From: Bacillota bacterium
GTDB taxonomy: Bacteria > Bacillota > Clostridia > Lachnospirales > Cellulosilyticaceae
Direction of reading: 5' to 3'
Length of the DNA: 24,256 nucleotides
Assembly: GCA_023436395.1 (NCBI GenBank)
Contig: JAEZJJ010000107.1
Span: 1 to 24,256 of the forward strand
Part shown: positions 1 through 7,792 of the stretch, piece after piece
How the letters are laid out: each line of letters starts with the position of its first letter
Numbering within the stretch: the stretch's first letter is position 1
Notes under the pieces: model-generated
What the model saw: only the letters and a program-made list of their open reading frames with translations
The model's database searches: none
What the model was told of the DNA's origin: nothing
Position numbers and translations under genes: made by a program

Positions 1-1
1 G

Positions 2-194
2 GAAAATGAGTGGTCAGGGGTATCTGGAGTAGTGACTTGAGAGCATTTTTCAGAAGCACTTAACGAACGTTTTAGATGGGTTTTAGGCAGCTGTCTGAAC
101 GAAGTGAGTTCTGCCGTTCATCTAAATAAGTGAGTTTAGTGCTACGGAAAATGTGAATCGGAACAACGGAAGATACCCCTGACCACTCATTTTC
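2..194. repeat. MITE-like fold-back element with 24-bp perfect terminal inverted repeats
   Basis: Bases 2-25 and 171-194 are exact reverse complements over 24 bp. Inside them further arms pair in nested order: 55-60 with 139-144 (AGCACT/AGTGCT), 71-78 with 119-126 (TTTAGATG/CATCTAAA), and 86-90 with 111-115 (GGCAG/CTGCC). Almost the whole 193 bp can therefore fold into one long hairpin. No ORF of useful size lies in it. The size, terminal repeats and lack of coding fit a non-autonomous miniature element or an abundant intergenic fold-back repeat. Target-site duplication could not be judged because the left end is at the window edge. The symmetry is certain; the mobile nature is inferred. Confidence 0.75.
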
Positions 195-216
195 TCCCAG
201 CACCCTCTTTTACAAA

Positions 217-332
217 CACCAAGACACTGACAGAACCCATCTGCTAGCGCATCTGGTCGTAACACTCACGTGTTACTTTTCTTTCTGTCAGTAGCGGGGA
301 ACGGAAAAAGTAAATACCCACTAGCGTTGGTG
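217..332. repeat. Second nested inverted-repeat element
   Basis: Three nested inverted repeats share roughly one centre: CACCAA 217-222 with TTGGTG 327-332, ACTGACAGAA 226-235 with TTCTGTCAGT 283-292, and GTAACAC 259-265 with GTGTTAC 270-276 around a four-base loop. It is non-coding and sits 22 bp from the MITE-like element and 33 bp beyond the stop of the minus-strand gene at 366. It has no U-tract typical of an intrinsic terminator, so it looks more like another intergenic repeat, possibly an RNA-level structure at the 3' end of that operon. Confidence 0.5.
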
Positions 333-365
333 CTTCCTTTTATCCTTATCCCGCTAAATTTCAAT

Positions 366-1463
366 TCACTTAATTTCTTCTACTAAGAATTTACTATAAA
401 AGAAAGCCTCATCTTGCATGAACAGCTTCTCAGAGATTTTCTCCAGTGTTTCTACTTTCCCCTCTAATGCCTCAGGACACTTTCTTGGAACAAGCATATT
501 CCAGTACACCATTCTAGTACCTGATTGACCATATTGAATTAGTGCCTCATAAATCTTCTGCATTTCGCTTTCTTCCATATATTCAAAGATGTCACTTAGG
601 TTATAGCCATCAATACTTTCACCATTATATGTTTCTAAGAAACCTTCAATGCTATTTAGATGAAGTTCTAAACGATCGACATTAGCTTTAATTGCCTCAA
701 AATGCTCTTTTCTTAAATAATAAGGTAGGTTTTCTTTATAATTACCAAACAAAATATACTCTAAGTATGGATTTTTAGAACAGTCTAATTCTGTTAAAGC
801 ATGGCGAACACGCTTTAGAATATTTTCTGCTACATGCCCCTCTACATATTTAAAGAAAGCAGCATCTCTCCCTAATTTACCCATCATCTTTCTAGAGAAA
901 AAGAATCTAAATAACAATTGCCATCTATGATTATCCCATTTCTCATCATAGAATCTCAATCGTTCTGCTTTTGTCTTTGGTCTTACCAATTCTTTAACGG
1001 TATTTTTGCTATGTATTAACGGTAATACCTTTGTTCTAAAAAGCTTAAAGTAGTTTTCAAATTTTCCTACATGAATAATCCCTGCTTCTATTAATTCTTT
1101 ATGATGATCCCAGTAAGACTGCACCTCTTCTGGCAATTCAGCTTTAAGTTCTTCATATATAGCTATTCTGTTTTTGCATTCCCTTACTCCCAAAAAACTT
1201 AATAGTGTCTCATAATCTAGTTTCTTAAATGCCGCTTTTTTAAGATGAACACAATATAGCTGAACAGGATTAAGGTCTAGTGCTATTACCTTCCCCACTT
1301 TCTCCGTAAGCATGGCGAGACTATTATCTCCTCCAGATGCTATAGATACATATATCCCATCTTCCTTAAGTGCTAACCCTTTTAATAAAATATTGGTATC
1401 TTCCCAGCACTGTGCATATCGAATCATCGAAAAGTCTGCATAGTTTTCAATTTCACTTTTCAT
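366..1463 (-). CDS. DUF3419 / BtaA-like S-adenosylmethionine 3-amino-3-carboxypropyl transferase
   Basis: The 365-residue protein has the DUF3419 pattern. YAQCWED is at residues 16-22, a glycine-rich SAM-binding loop (SIASGGDNSLA) at 40-50 and an acidic motif II (ALDLNPVQ) at 61-68, followed by a long helical C-terminal part. Characterised members (BtaA) move the 3-amino-3-carboxypropyl group of SAM to diacylglycerol, the first step to betaine lipids. The second enzyme, the N-methyltransferase BtaB, is not in this window, so the product here could be a non-methylated homoserine lipid or something else. The ATG at 1463 has an AGGGG Shine-Dalgarno 7-8 bp upstream. It follows the ACT-domain gene by 32 bp and is probably the last gene of that transcript. 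The family call is firm; the substrate is inferred. Confidence 0.82.
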   Translation of the reverse strand: MKSEIENYADFSMIRYAQCWEDTNILLKGLALKEDGIYVSIASGGDNSLAMLTEKVGKVIALDLNPVQLYCVHLKKAAFKKLDYETLLSFLGVRECKNRIAIYEELKAELPEEVQSYWDHHKELIEAGIIHVGKFENYFKLFRTKVLPLIHSKNTVKELVRPKTKAERLRFYDEKWDNHRWQLLFRFFFSRKMMGKLGRDAAFFKYVEGHVAENILKRVRHALTELDCSKNPYLEYILFGNYKENLPYYLRKEHFEAIKANVDRLELHLNSIEGFLETYNGESIDGYNLSDIFEYMEESEMQKIYEALIQYGQSGTRMVYWNMLVPRKCPEALEGKVETLEKISEKLFMQDEAFFYSKFLVEEIK

Positions 1464-1495
1464 CTTTTTCCCCTTTTATTATTGAATATAAGTTT

Positions 1496-1864
1496 CTATC
1501 TTACCACTTCGTATCCTCTATCTTCTAAGGCTATTAATGCCTTTTCAAAGTTTTCTTCTTTGGTTAGGATATAATCCGTATTAAAGGTAGAAATAGCAAA
1601 TATGCCTATTCCTTCCTCAGCTAGTATAGTAGACAGTTTTGATAAAATACCTATAAGTGAGAAATCTAATACGCCCTCAATACGAAAGCCTCTCCAGCCA
1701 TCTTCCCTCTCTAGAGTTACACTTGGTACATATCTTGTGGCACATACTAAAGATAATTCCTCATCTGTCTTTCCTATAAAGCAAAAAGAATCTGCAAAAT
1801 TAACCTCATTAACATCTTTTATTTTACATACAGAAAATACTTCGTTTATTACTTTAAGTTTCAT
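1496..1864 (-). CDS. ACT-domain protein, putative amino-acid sensor
   Basis: A 122-residue protein that resembles the small stand-alone ACT/CASTOR-type proteins of Firmicutes. It has two alpha-beta halves; the C-terminal half carries the ACT signature in which a 'GI...L...L...GI.IFAISTFNTDYIL' type stretch forms the ligand face. Such proteins are thought to bind amino acids, but most have no tested role. The frame opens three codons earlier (1873), but AAAGGA lies directly against that ATG and 8 bp before the ATG at 1864, so I take the latter. It lies between the EFR1 ferredoxin gene (90 bp upstream) and the BtaA-like gene (32 bp downstream), and co-transcription is likely. Confidence 0.75.
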   Translation of the reverse strand: MKLKVINEVFSVCKIKDVNEVNFADSFCFIGKTDEELSLVCATRYVPSVTLEREDGWRGFRIEGVLDFSLIGILSKLSTILAEEGIGIFAISTFNTDYILTKEENFEKALIALEDRGYEVVR

Positions 1865-1953
1865 TCTATTCATCCTTTCTTATATCCTAAAATCAGTATA
1901 ACTAGTAATCTATAAAGCACCTAAGCTTATCAACATTAAATTATTATCAAAAC

Positions 1954-2727
1954 TTATATATTAGTATTTGGGATAAATAATACATTAGATTTCCTGCCAC
2001 TACATATCTTTTTCATCTTTATTTCTGCAATTCTAAGCACAATAGGATTAACATAACGTGCTTTCTTTGGGCATATGGCTACACATTGTAAACATGAAAT
2101 ACATACTTCTTTATCACAGCTTCGATAGTTATCAGAAGGTATAGCATGGACTGGGCATTTTCTATAACACAAACCACAGTTTGTGCACTGCTTATGTGCT
2201 TTTGGTTTGATAGGAATTGATAAATATTCCCGGTATGGTTTATTTCCAGGCACTTTTATGGGAGTAAGAGGCTTATCCATAACCTCTTTACATTTGGCAG
2301 AAAAAAGCTTCAGTTCTTCTATATCTCTTGAATCTGGCCTTCCTGCTCCATACTTCGGTAATACCGAATGTCTAGTAGCAGCTGCAACTGCACAAGTGCA
2401 TATAAAATTACAAGATTCCATAGTATCCTTCAGTTCCAACAATGTATCATCAAATGCTCGATTTCCATAGGTAGCTATTAACATAGCTTTTGCTCCATTT
2501 CCCCCTAATTGACGTAGTTTGGGAATGATAAATTGAGGAACACGTCCGCTAAAGCTGGGGACTGCTATAATACAAATATCATTATTAGTGAATGAAATAT
2601 CTAAAATTGATTCATGTGAACTGGATAAGTCTATATATTTTTTCTCACAATCCCATGAGGAAACCAAAATATCAAGTACTTTTTTAGTTCCGCCAGTTGG
2701 ACTAAAGTATAAGGCATAAATTTTCAT
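1954..2727 (-). CDS. EFR1-family flavodoxin-ferredoxin fusion protein
   Basis: A soluble electron-transfer protein of 257 residues. The N-terminus (ALYFSPTGGTKKVL) is the FMN phosphate-binding loop of a flavodoxin-like domain. The C-terminal third carries two 4Fe-4S motifs, CTNCGLCYRKCP and CISCLQCVAICP, with the expected CxxCxxCxxxCP spacing. EFR1-type proteins of anaerobes are predicted low-potential electron carriers; the partner here is unknown. The open frame runs 15 codons further upstream (to 2772), but AGAGG sits 6 bp before the ATG at 2727 and that ATG starts exactly at the conserved domain, so I use it. Minus-strand genes flank it on both sides. Confidence 0.9.
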   Translation of the reverse strand: MKIYALYFSPTGGTKKVLDILVSSWDCEKKYIDLSSSHESILDISFTNNDICIIAVPSFSGRVPQFIIPKLRQLGGNGAKAMLIATYGNRAFDDTLLELKDTMESCNFICTCAVAAATRHSVLPKYGAGRPDSRDIEELKLFSAKCKEVMDKPLTPIKVPGNKPYREYLSIPIKPKAHKQCTNCGLCYRKCPVHAIPSDNYRSCDKEVCISCLQCVAICPKKARYVNPIVLRIAEIKMKKICSGRKSNVLFIPNTNI

Positions 2728-2832
2728 ATGAAACCTCTTATTTATGGATTTTGTTATTTTGATATATCTCAAAGCTATTTTGATAACTCCAAAAGTAGCA
2801 TTTGTCTTTGATTAATCCAATTTTACTTTTGA

Positions 2833-3690
2833 TTAATTAAACTCCTCCTCATGTTTCTTAAAAAATTCATAGTATGAACGGACATTGGATAAATCTGTCC
2901 ACTTCTTTACATCAACGGGGTTTTCATCCATATCATAAATCTTTGCCCCTTTAATAGATAAAATAAAGGGTGAATGGGTTGCAATAATAAACTGACACCC
3001 AAAGAACCTTGCACTATCTTCAAGAAATTTTAATAGTTCCTGCTGCTTTTCTGGAGATAGACTATTCTCTGGCTCATCAAGTAAATATAAGCCGTTATCT
3101 TTTATTTTATCTACAAAATAGATAAAAGCACTTTCTCCATTGGAATGTTCTCTAACATTTCCCATCAAATTGCTTCTAATGTATTTTGACTGCGTTTTGC
3201 GCCTTGCCATATTGACCTTTTTGAGCTGTTCATAGTCATCTATAGATTTCATCTGAAATTTAGAGTACTTTTCATCTAAGTATTCTTCAAATAGTTCTTC
3301 TCTTTTCTGATTGATGCCTTCATTAATGTTTCTAAGATTAAGCATAAAGTCAAAGACATCATCACTTGTAATGATTCTACTATCACATGTGATAGGATTT
3401 TCTACCTCGTAGGAACACCTATCTGTATAATCCTTAAAAAAATTCGTTCTATTAAAAAGAGTATCACGGGTCAATTGTAGCTTTTCAGCTATTACATTCA
3501 ATGCCGTTGTCTTTCCTGAGCCATTTCCACCATATAAAATGGTTATTGGTTCAAAATCCAGAACTCTCAGCTGATTTTTTGAGAGTATTTGAAAGGGATA
3601 AAAGGAATCATAACAAGTTCTCTTTTCAGCCATCAAAAAACTATATTCAAGCTCTACATCTGGAAATTTAAATTGTGATAAATACACCAT
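2833..3690 (-). CDS. AAA family ATPase (ABC/SMC-like ATP-binding protein)
   Basis: 285 residues from the chosen ATG. Walker A (GGNGSGKTT) is at about residues 54-62, a Walker B with catalytic Glu reads YLLDEPENSLSP in the C-terminal third, and the switch histidine follows in ATHSPFIL. This is the layout of small stand-alone AAA proteins that fold like an ABC/Rad50 head without coiled coil. No membrane segment or nuclease domain is visible, and the biological role is unknown. The frame also opens at GTG 3702, but GGAG lies inside that start region, 6 bp before ATG 3690, so ATG is preferred. It starts 35 bp after the dikinase stop and is probably in the same transcript. Confidence 0.85.
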   Translation of the reverse strand: MVYLSQFKFPDVELEYSFLMAEKRTCYDSFYPFQILSKNQLRVLDFEPITILYGGNGSGKTTALNVIAEKLQLTRDTLFNRTNFFKDYTDRCSYEVENPITCDSRIITSDDVFDFMLNLRNINEGINQKREELFEEYLDEKYSKFQMKSIDDYEQLKKVNMARRKTQSKYIRSNLMGNVREHSNGESAFIYFVDKIKDNGLYLLDEPENSLSPEKQQELLKFLEDSARFFGCQFIIATHSPFILSIKGAKIYDMDENPVDVKKWTDLSNVRSYYEFFKKHEEEFN

Positions 3691-3725
3691 AAATATCTCC
3701 ACCTATTTAATCTAATCTATTAAAA

Positions 3726-6335
3726 TCATATTGCATTGCTCTTTAAAATCTCTACTATTCCTTTAGTACCATCTAGCCTAAGATAGTCACCATCCTGTAT
3801 TTTCTTTGTCACGTCTTCTACGGATACTACTGCTGGAAGCCCTAACTCCCTAGATACAATAGCTGCATGTGAAAGTAAACTTCCCCTTTCCACTACAACC
3901 CCAGCTGCCATATTAAAGAGTAATATCCAACCCGGATCAGTTTGCTTAGCAATTAAAATTTCTCCAAATTGTAAGCCTGCTTCTTTAGGATCTAGAACTA
4001 CTCTTGCATATCCTTCTACTATACCAGAAGAACACCCTAGACCGATGAGAATATTGGCAGGCTCCACGCTATCTTCTTCGCCTTCTCCTCTTTCTCCATC
4101 TCTCATATCTTTGATAAGTTCATTTTGTATGGTTTCATTAAAGTCATCTATGCGCTTACTACTGCCAAAACAACCCTTTACCATAAAGCGTCTTGGTGGA
4201 TCTTCCTTTAAGGCATCTCTTTGGTAATCTTGTTTTCTAAGAACAATGAGTTCTTTTAAATGATAATTTGTAGCTGTATGGTCAATGACCCCCAGTATTT
4301 CTTGGACCTCTAGATAAAAAATATCCTCTTGATTTTCAATGAGGCCTGTAGAAGCCCATCTCATTCCTATTTCTAAAAAGATTTGTCTTACTCTACCAAA
4401 AAGCCTGGTTCTTTCAAATCTGAGATTTTCTCTATTACGCACCAGCCTTCTTGCAGCTTTAACTACCTTTATATAACTCCTTCGTTTTAAACCTTTAAGC
4501 TTGGTATCAACCTGCTCTTCTAATAGTTGATCTAGGTTAAAGGTTTCCCCTTTTCGCCTATTCATACTGTTAGCCCCAATAGCACGATACAAAATAAGGG
4601 GATCATCTGCCACTGTTCTAGATTCTAATTTAAGTTCATCTAAACACCTATCACTAAAGATGGTTAAATACTCATTAATTTGACTTTTTAACTCAGACAA
4701 TGTTTCAAGCTCCCTTTCAATGGCTTGAAGACTTCCTTCTAAGAACAGTTTCCCTAAAGCTTTTTCTCTTACATAGGCCCCCATCTGTCCTATCATCTCG
4801 GCTGGCTTAGCACTAATAATACCCCCTTGACCTATTAGAAACTGATTCGCTAGACTTTCATCTTCCAACCACTTCTTTGATAAACTACGAAGTAAGCCAT
4901 GACCAATCATACAGAAGAAATCATTAGCTAAAGGCGCATCCCATTTGGTCATAAGCTTCTTTTCTAAAAGCTTATAATAGCTATACAACTCATCTAGCCT
5001 CATATTTTGAACGTCTATTTTCCCTAAGCTTTCATCTAATCTCTTATAAAACTTCTTAATACTCTTTTCTAATCTTCTATACTCACCTAACATCTTAAAA
5101 CCCGTTTTGATAAGCCTAAGTAAATCCTTTGTCCGCTCTAAACCTTTGGCTTCAGGAGTTTCAAGACTTTTCACGAAAGCCTCAGGGAGTTCTCCTTTAA
5201 CACCCATCATCTGTTCCATGAACTTCTTATTAAACTGATAGCCTGGTAAAATGGCTAGAAGCTTATACCAAGAAACCAGATTATAATAGACTCTGTGATC
5301 TACAAAGCCTAACATATTATCAAAGATTTGTGTTTCCCTTTGAATCACCGTTTCACTTACACCAAAATTCCTACAGAACTGACGATATACCTCTGCATAA
5401 GCTTTTCTAATGAAAGAAAAAGTAAGAGGCATAGTAGTGCCAATATAACTTTCTGCTATATTGCTATTATCAAATACACCTACCATGCCCTTTTCTTCTA
5501 ATGTTAACCCTAATGTTGTAATAGGTCTGGATTGTAATAAGTACAACTTTCCCTCTTCAAAAGCCCACTCAATATCTTGATATTTATTAAAATGCCTACT
5601 AGCCTTTCTAGCTAAAGTTGCCACTGCTTTAATCTGATCATCACTAAGCACGGTTCTATTTCTTTGCCCTGGCGACTTAATAACCTTAAGCTCTCCATTT
5701 TCTATACCATGCTTAACTTCCTTTTCACCTAATGTTCGTTTTAAGACCTGTCCCCACTTATCTACTTCGTAGACATCTGCATCACAAGCACCATCTACAA
5801 GACTTGAACCCAAACCAAATACTGCTGATACAATAGCTGTTTTAATATCCCCATTCGTTGGATTGACTGCAAAGGCAACGCCTGCTTCACTAGCACATAC
5901 CATCTTTTGAATAATTACTGCTGGTACTTCTATCTCCTTGGCTAATTGTCTTTGTTCTTTATAGGCTTTTACCCTGTCACTAAATGCAGACTCCCATACT
6001 TTATAAACTGCAGAAATGATTTCTTCTGCCCCTATCCATAAGTAAGTTTCAAATTGTCCTGCAAAGGAAGTGGCTATACCATCTTCACTTAAGGCTGATG
6101 ACCTTACTGCATATTTCCCTTCTGCTCCTAATATCTCTAGGACTTCTCTGAGTTCTTGCTCTAATAGCTTCTTTTGCTCTAGATGTTTTGTTTCCTCAAA
6201 AGCCGAAGGTAACACTACCACCCATTCAGGAATATTAAAGTTGCCCTCCGATAGATCTAAAAGTGCAGCTGCTTTCCCACCTATTTGTTTACGTTCTTCC
6301 TTGGTTAACTCCGCCCCATACTTTATGTACTTCAT
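3726..6335 (-). CDS. PEP-synthase/rifampin-phosphotransferase-like dikinase (orphan substrate)
   Basis: 869 residues. The N-terminal ATP-grasp domain of the PEP synthase/PPDK type contains VRSSALSEDG (about residues 77-86) and closes with LYLLQSRPITT near 280. The C-terminal swivelling phosphohistidine domain has GSLLSHAAIVSRELG, with catalytic His at about residue 823. The PEP-binding TIM barrel is absent. Between them lies a roughly 450-residue helical domain. This order and length match rifampin phosphotransferase (about 867 residues, Listeria enzyme His825), in which the middle domain binds the acceptor. The middle domain here (start DNSNIAESYIGTTMPLTFS) need not bind rifampin, so I call it an orphan dikinase. 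The longest frame begins at TTG 6347; GGGGG lies 5 bp before ATG 6335, which I prefer. It follows the VOC gene by 46 bp. Confidence 0.85.
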   Translation of the reverse strand: MKYIKYGAELTKEERKQIGGKAAALLDLSEGNFNIPEWVVVLPSAFEETKHLEQKKLLEQELREVLEILGAEGKYAVRSSALSEDGIATSFAGQFETYLWIGAEEIISAVYKVWESAFSDRVKAYKEQRQLAKEIEVPAVIIQKMVCASEAGVAFAVNPTNGDIKTAIVSAVFGLGSSLVDGACDADVYEVDKWGQVLKRTLGEKEVKHGIENGELKVIKSPGQRNRTVLSDDQIKAVATLARKASRHFNKYQDIEWAFEEGKLYLLQSRPITTLGLTLEEKGMVGVFDNSNIAESYIGTTMPLTFSFIRKAYAEVYRQFCRNFGVSETVIQRETQIFDNMLGFVDHRVYYNLVSWYKLLAILPGYQFNKKFMEQMMGVKGELPEAFVKSLETPEAKGLERTKDLLRLIKTGFKMLGEYRRLEKSIKKFYKRLDESLGKIDVQNMRLDELYSYYKLLEKKLMTKWDAPLANDFFCMIGHGLLRSLSKKWLEDESLANQFLIGQGGIISAKPAEMIGQMGAYVREKALGKLFLEGSLQAIERELETLSELKSQINEYLTIFSDRCLDELKLESRTVADDPLILYRAIGANSMNRRKGETFNLDQLLEEQVDTKLKGLKRRSYIKVVKAARRLVRNRENLRFERTRLFGRVRQIFLEIGMRWASTGLIENQEDIFYLEVQEILGVIDHTATNYHLKELIVLRKQDYQRDALKEDPPRRFMVKGCFGSSKRIDDFNETIQNELIKDMRDGERGEGEEDSVEPANILIGLGCSSGIVEGYARVVLDPKEAGLQFGEILIAKQTDPGWILLFNMAAGVVVERGSLLSHAAIVSRELGLPAVVSVEDVTKKIQDGDYLRLDGTKGIVEILKSNAI

Positions 6336-6381
6336 CTTATCCCCCAACTCGCTATTATAGATTTAACTTCATAGACACCTT

Positions 6382-6744
6382 TTATAACATTTCAACTAGA
6401 ACAACCTCGTTTTCATCAGGGTCCTTTAATCTTAGTTCATAGGTTCCCCACTCATATTTAACAGGCTCTTCTAAGGTAAGACCTTTTTCCTTCAACCAAA
6501 CTATCGTTTCATCCAGATTATCACACCTAAAAACAAAGGATTGAGCTCCTGTAGTTGGACAGTTCCAAATCAAACTATCCCAAATGCATAAGGCTGGAGC
6601 ATTCTCAGAAAATCCAAAATATACACCATTACTATCATCTACATCTGTTTTGATAATTGGTAGCTCTAGTACTTTGCCATAAAACTCTATTAATTCCTTT
6701 GCCTTTTTAGATAAAATATTGACACACATAAAATCCTTAATCAT
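6382..6744 (-). CDS. VOC-family (glyoxalase/bleomycin-resistance fold) protein
   Basis: 120 residues with the paired beta-alpha-beta-beta-beta modules of the vicinal oxygen chelate fold. The first module runs from MIKDFMCVNIL through ELIEFYGKVLELP, and the second from SFVFRCDNLDETIVWL to the typical ending RLKDPDENEVVLVEML. The terminal Glu of the second module is kept, but a matching metal-binding His in module one is not evident, so catalysis is uncertain. GAGGTGAG 4-5 bp before the ATG supports the start. Being just upstream of the dikinase gene, it may be co-transcribed, but VOC proteins are too varied to assign a substrate. Confidence 0.82.
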   Translation of the reverse strand: MIKDFMCVNILSKKAKELIEFYGKVLELPIIKTDVDDSNGVYFGFSENAPALCIWDSLIWNCPTTGAQSFVFRCDNLDETIVWLKEKGLTLEEPVKYEWGTYELRLKDPDENEVVLVEML

Positions 6745-6817
6745 CTTTACTCACCTCAAATATTATTAATTTAATAAAAACCCTTTTTAATTACTACTTC
6801 TACTCTTTAATTTCCTC

Positions 6818-7288
6818 TTATAACTGATTGATATCTTTAGACAGATGATCAATGCCTTTAAACTCTGGTACAACAATGGATTTTATGTTTTGCTTGATTT
6901 CTGATTTCACATGAGTAATACACATTTGCCATGCTCCCCCTATACTTCTACAATCATCCTCTATTAAAATATCTGGCCTGATCATTTCTACAATATCTAT
7001 ATAACTTTCCTTTGCTTCTCTCACTGCCATAAAACTGCCAGCGAACCCATACTTCTGTAATATATTTGCTATCTCCTCAGCTTGCTTTTGCTTACGTGAG
7101 GTACAATAAATAATATTAGCCCCTTGTTGCTCCCATGAATTTATAATCTCCACCGCATTTCCAATTGGTATGTAAGACTTGTGCTTGTACAGGGTGAGCC
7201 ATGACTTTGGCTTTAGTACTGTCCCCTCTAAAAATATCATTATTGTTAAACCTGTATGTGGCTGCCTATCAAGATAAATTTTCTTCAT
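6818..7288 (-). CDS. HAD-like protein with degenerate catalytic motif I
   Basis: 156 residues that follow the order of a small HAD-superfamily hydrolase. Motif I is replaced by IFLEGTVL at about residues 18-25, motif II is in IIYCTSRK (about 59-66), and a motif IV-like DILIEDD lies near 105-111. In an active HAD enzyme the first strand ends DxDxT; here the nucleophile position is Phe and the second Asp is Glu, while the Gly-Thr remains. Either it is a non-catalytic binding protein or the resemblance is only of fold. The start ATG has only a weak Shine-Dalgarno (GGATGATG). It lies immediately after a nitroreductase remnant. Confidence 0.6.
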   Translation of the reverse strand: MKKIYLDRQPHTGLTIMIFLEGTVLKPKSWLTLYKHKSYIPIGNAVEIINSWEQQGANIIYCTSRKQKQAEEIANILQKYGFAGSFMAVREAKESYIDIVEMIRPDILIEDDCRSIGGAWQMCITHVKSEIKQNIKSIVVPEFKGIDHLSKDINQL

Positions 7289-7290
7289 TT

Positions 7291-7386
7291 TTAAACATCA
7301 TCCATTCTATACTCAACGATTTCTTCTAAAGCTTTCCTTGGACGCTGATTTGGCTTTTCTAAAGAATGACCTAATGCAGGGAACCT
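7291..7386 (-). pseudogene. Remnant: C-terminal tail of a nitroreductase-like protein
   Basis: Read on the minus strand, this stretch gives a 31-codon piece ending in EKPNQRPRKALEEIVEY and a stop. The 'RPRKxLEEIVxY' ending is typical of the C-terminus of small nitroreductases. A stop codon closes the frame just before it, there is no start, and the other 160-170 residues of such an enzyme are absent. I take it as a decayed gene fragment. It is short, so chance similarity cannot be fully excluded. Confidence 0.45.
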
Positions 7387-7440
7387 CTAAAACTATTTTT
7401 ATCCCCCTATGCCCTTTGAGTTTTATTCTTGACCTTTAAA

Positions 7441-7732
7441 CTATAAATCTCTTCTCATCAAGCTAAAACTTTGTGCTGTAGGTCCAATGCTAGGTTGATT
7501 AGCTAAAAATAAGGCAAGCTGGGTAACATCTTCTGGCGACTTATTCCATTCCCCATTAATTGAGGAAGCAGAATGACTATCTCCTATACTTTTCTCACCC
7601 ATTTCTGTATTAACTGGTCCTGGAATAAGTTCATTCAATACAACAAACATTCATTCCTTGCGCTGCATAGGTTAATGCAATTGCCCTACCAATTCCCTTT
7701 CCTGCCCCTGTAACTACTGCTGTTTTTTGCAT
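7441..7732 (-). pseudogene. Short-chain dehydrogenase/reductase, internally deleted
   Basis: The 5' end (ATG 7732, with GAGAGG 7-8 bp upstream) encodes MQKTAVVTGAGKGIGRAIAL, the TGxxxGIG cofactor-binding start of an SDR enzyme, then hits a stop after about 33 codons. In another frame the 3' part (7650-7441) encodes NELIPGPVNTEMG, a 'SPEDVTQLALFLA' stretch and the ending GPTAQSFSLMRRDL, a typical SDR C-terminus. About 150 central residues, including the SxxxYxxxK active site, are missing and the two halves are out of frame. The heptamer GAATGAA occurs on both sides of the junction, which suggests a deletion through a short repeat. The gene is non-functional. Confidence 0.85.
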
Positions 7733-7792
7733 ATATAACACCTCTCTATCTATTTACTAGTAATCTATCGTTTCATTTCCATGAATTAAAAA

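Noticed and set aside
1602..1901. Plus-strand ORF of 99 codons opposite the ACT-domain gene
   Set aside because: Shadow frame; the minus-strand gene has the recognisable domain and ribosome site. The same reason excludes plus-strand frames at 2183, 4045, 6070, 14002, 14478, 14787 and 18269.
2773..2832. Repeated TTTGATTAAT in the spacer before the EFR1 gene
   Set aside because: Two short AT-rich copies only, with no promoter or hairpin context; expected by composition.
3726..6335. Calling the dikinase a rifampin-resistance gene or PEP synthase (ppsA)
   Set aside because: The PEP-binding barrel needed for PEP synthase is missing, and the acceptor domain cannot be shown to bind rifampin from sequence alone.
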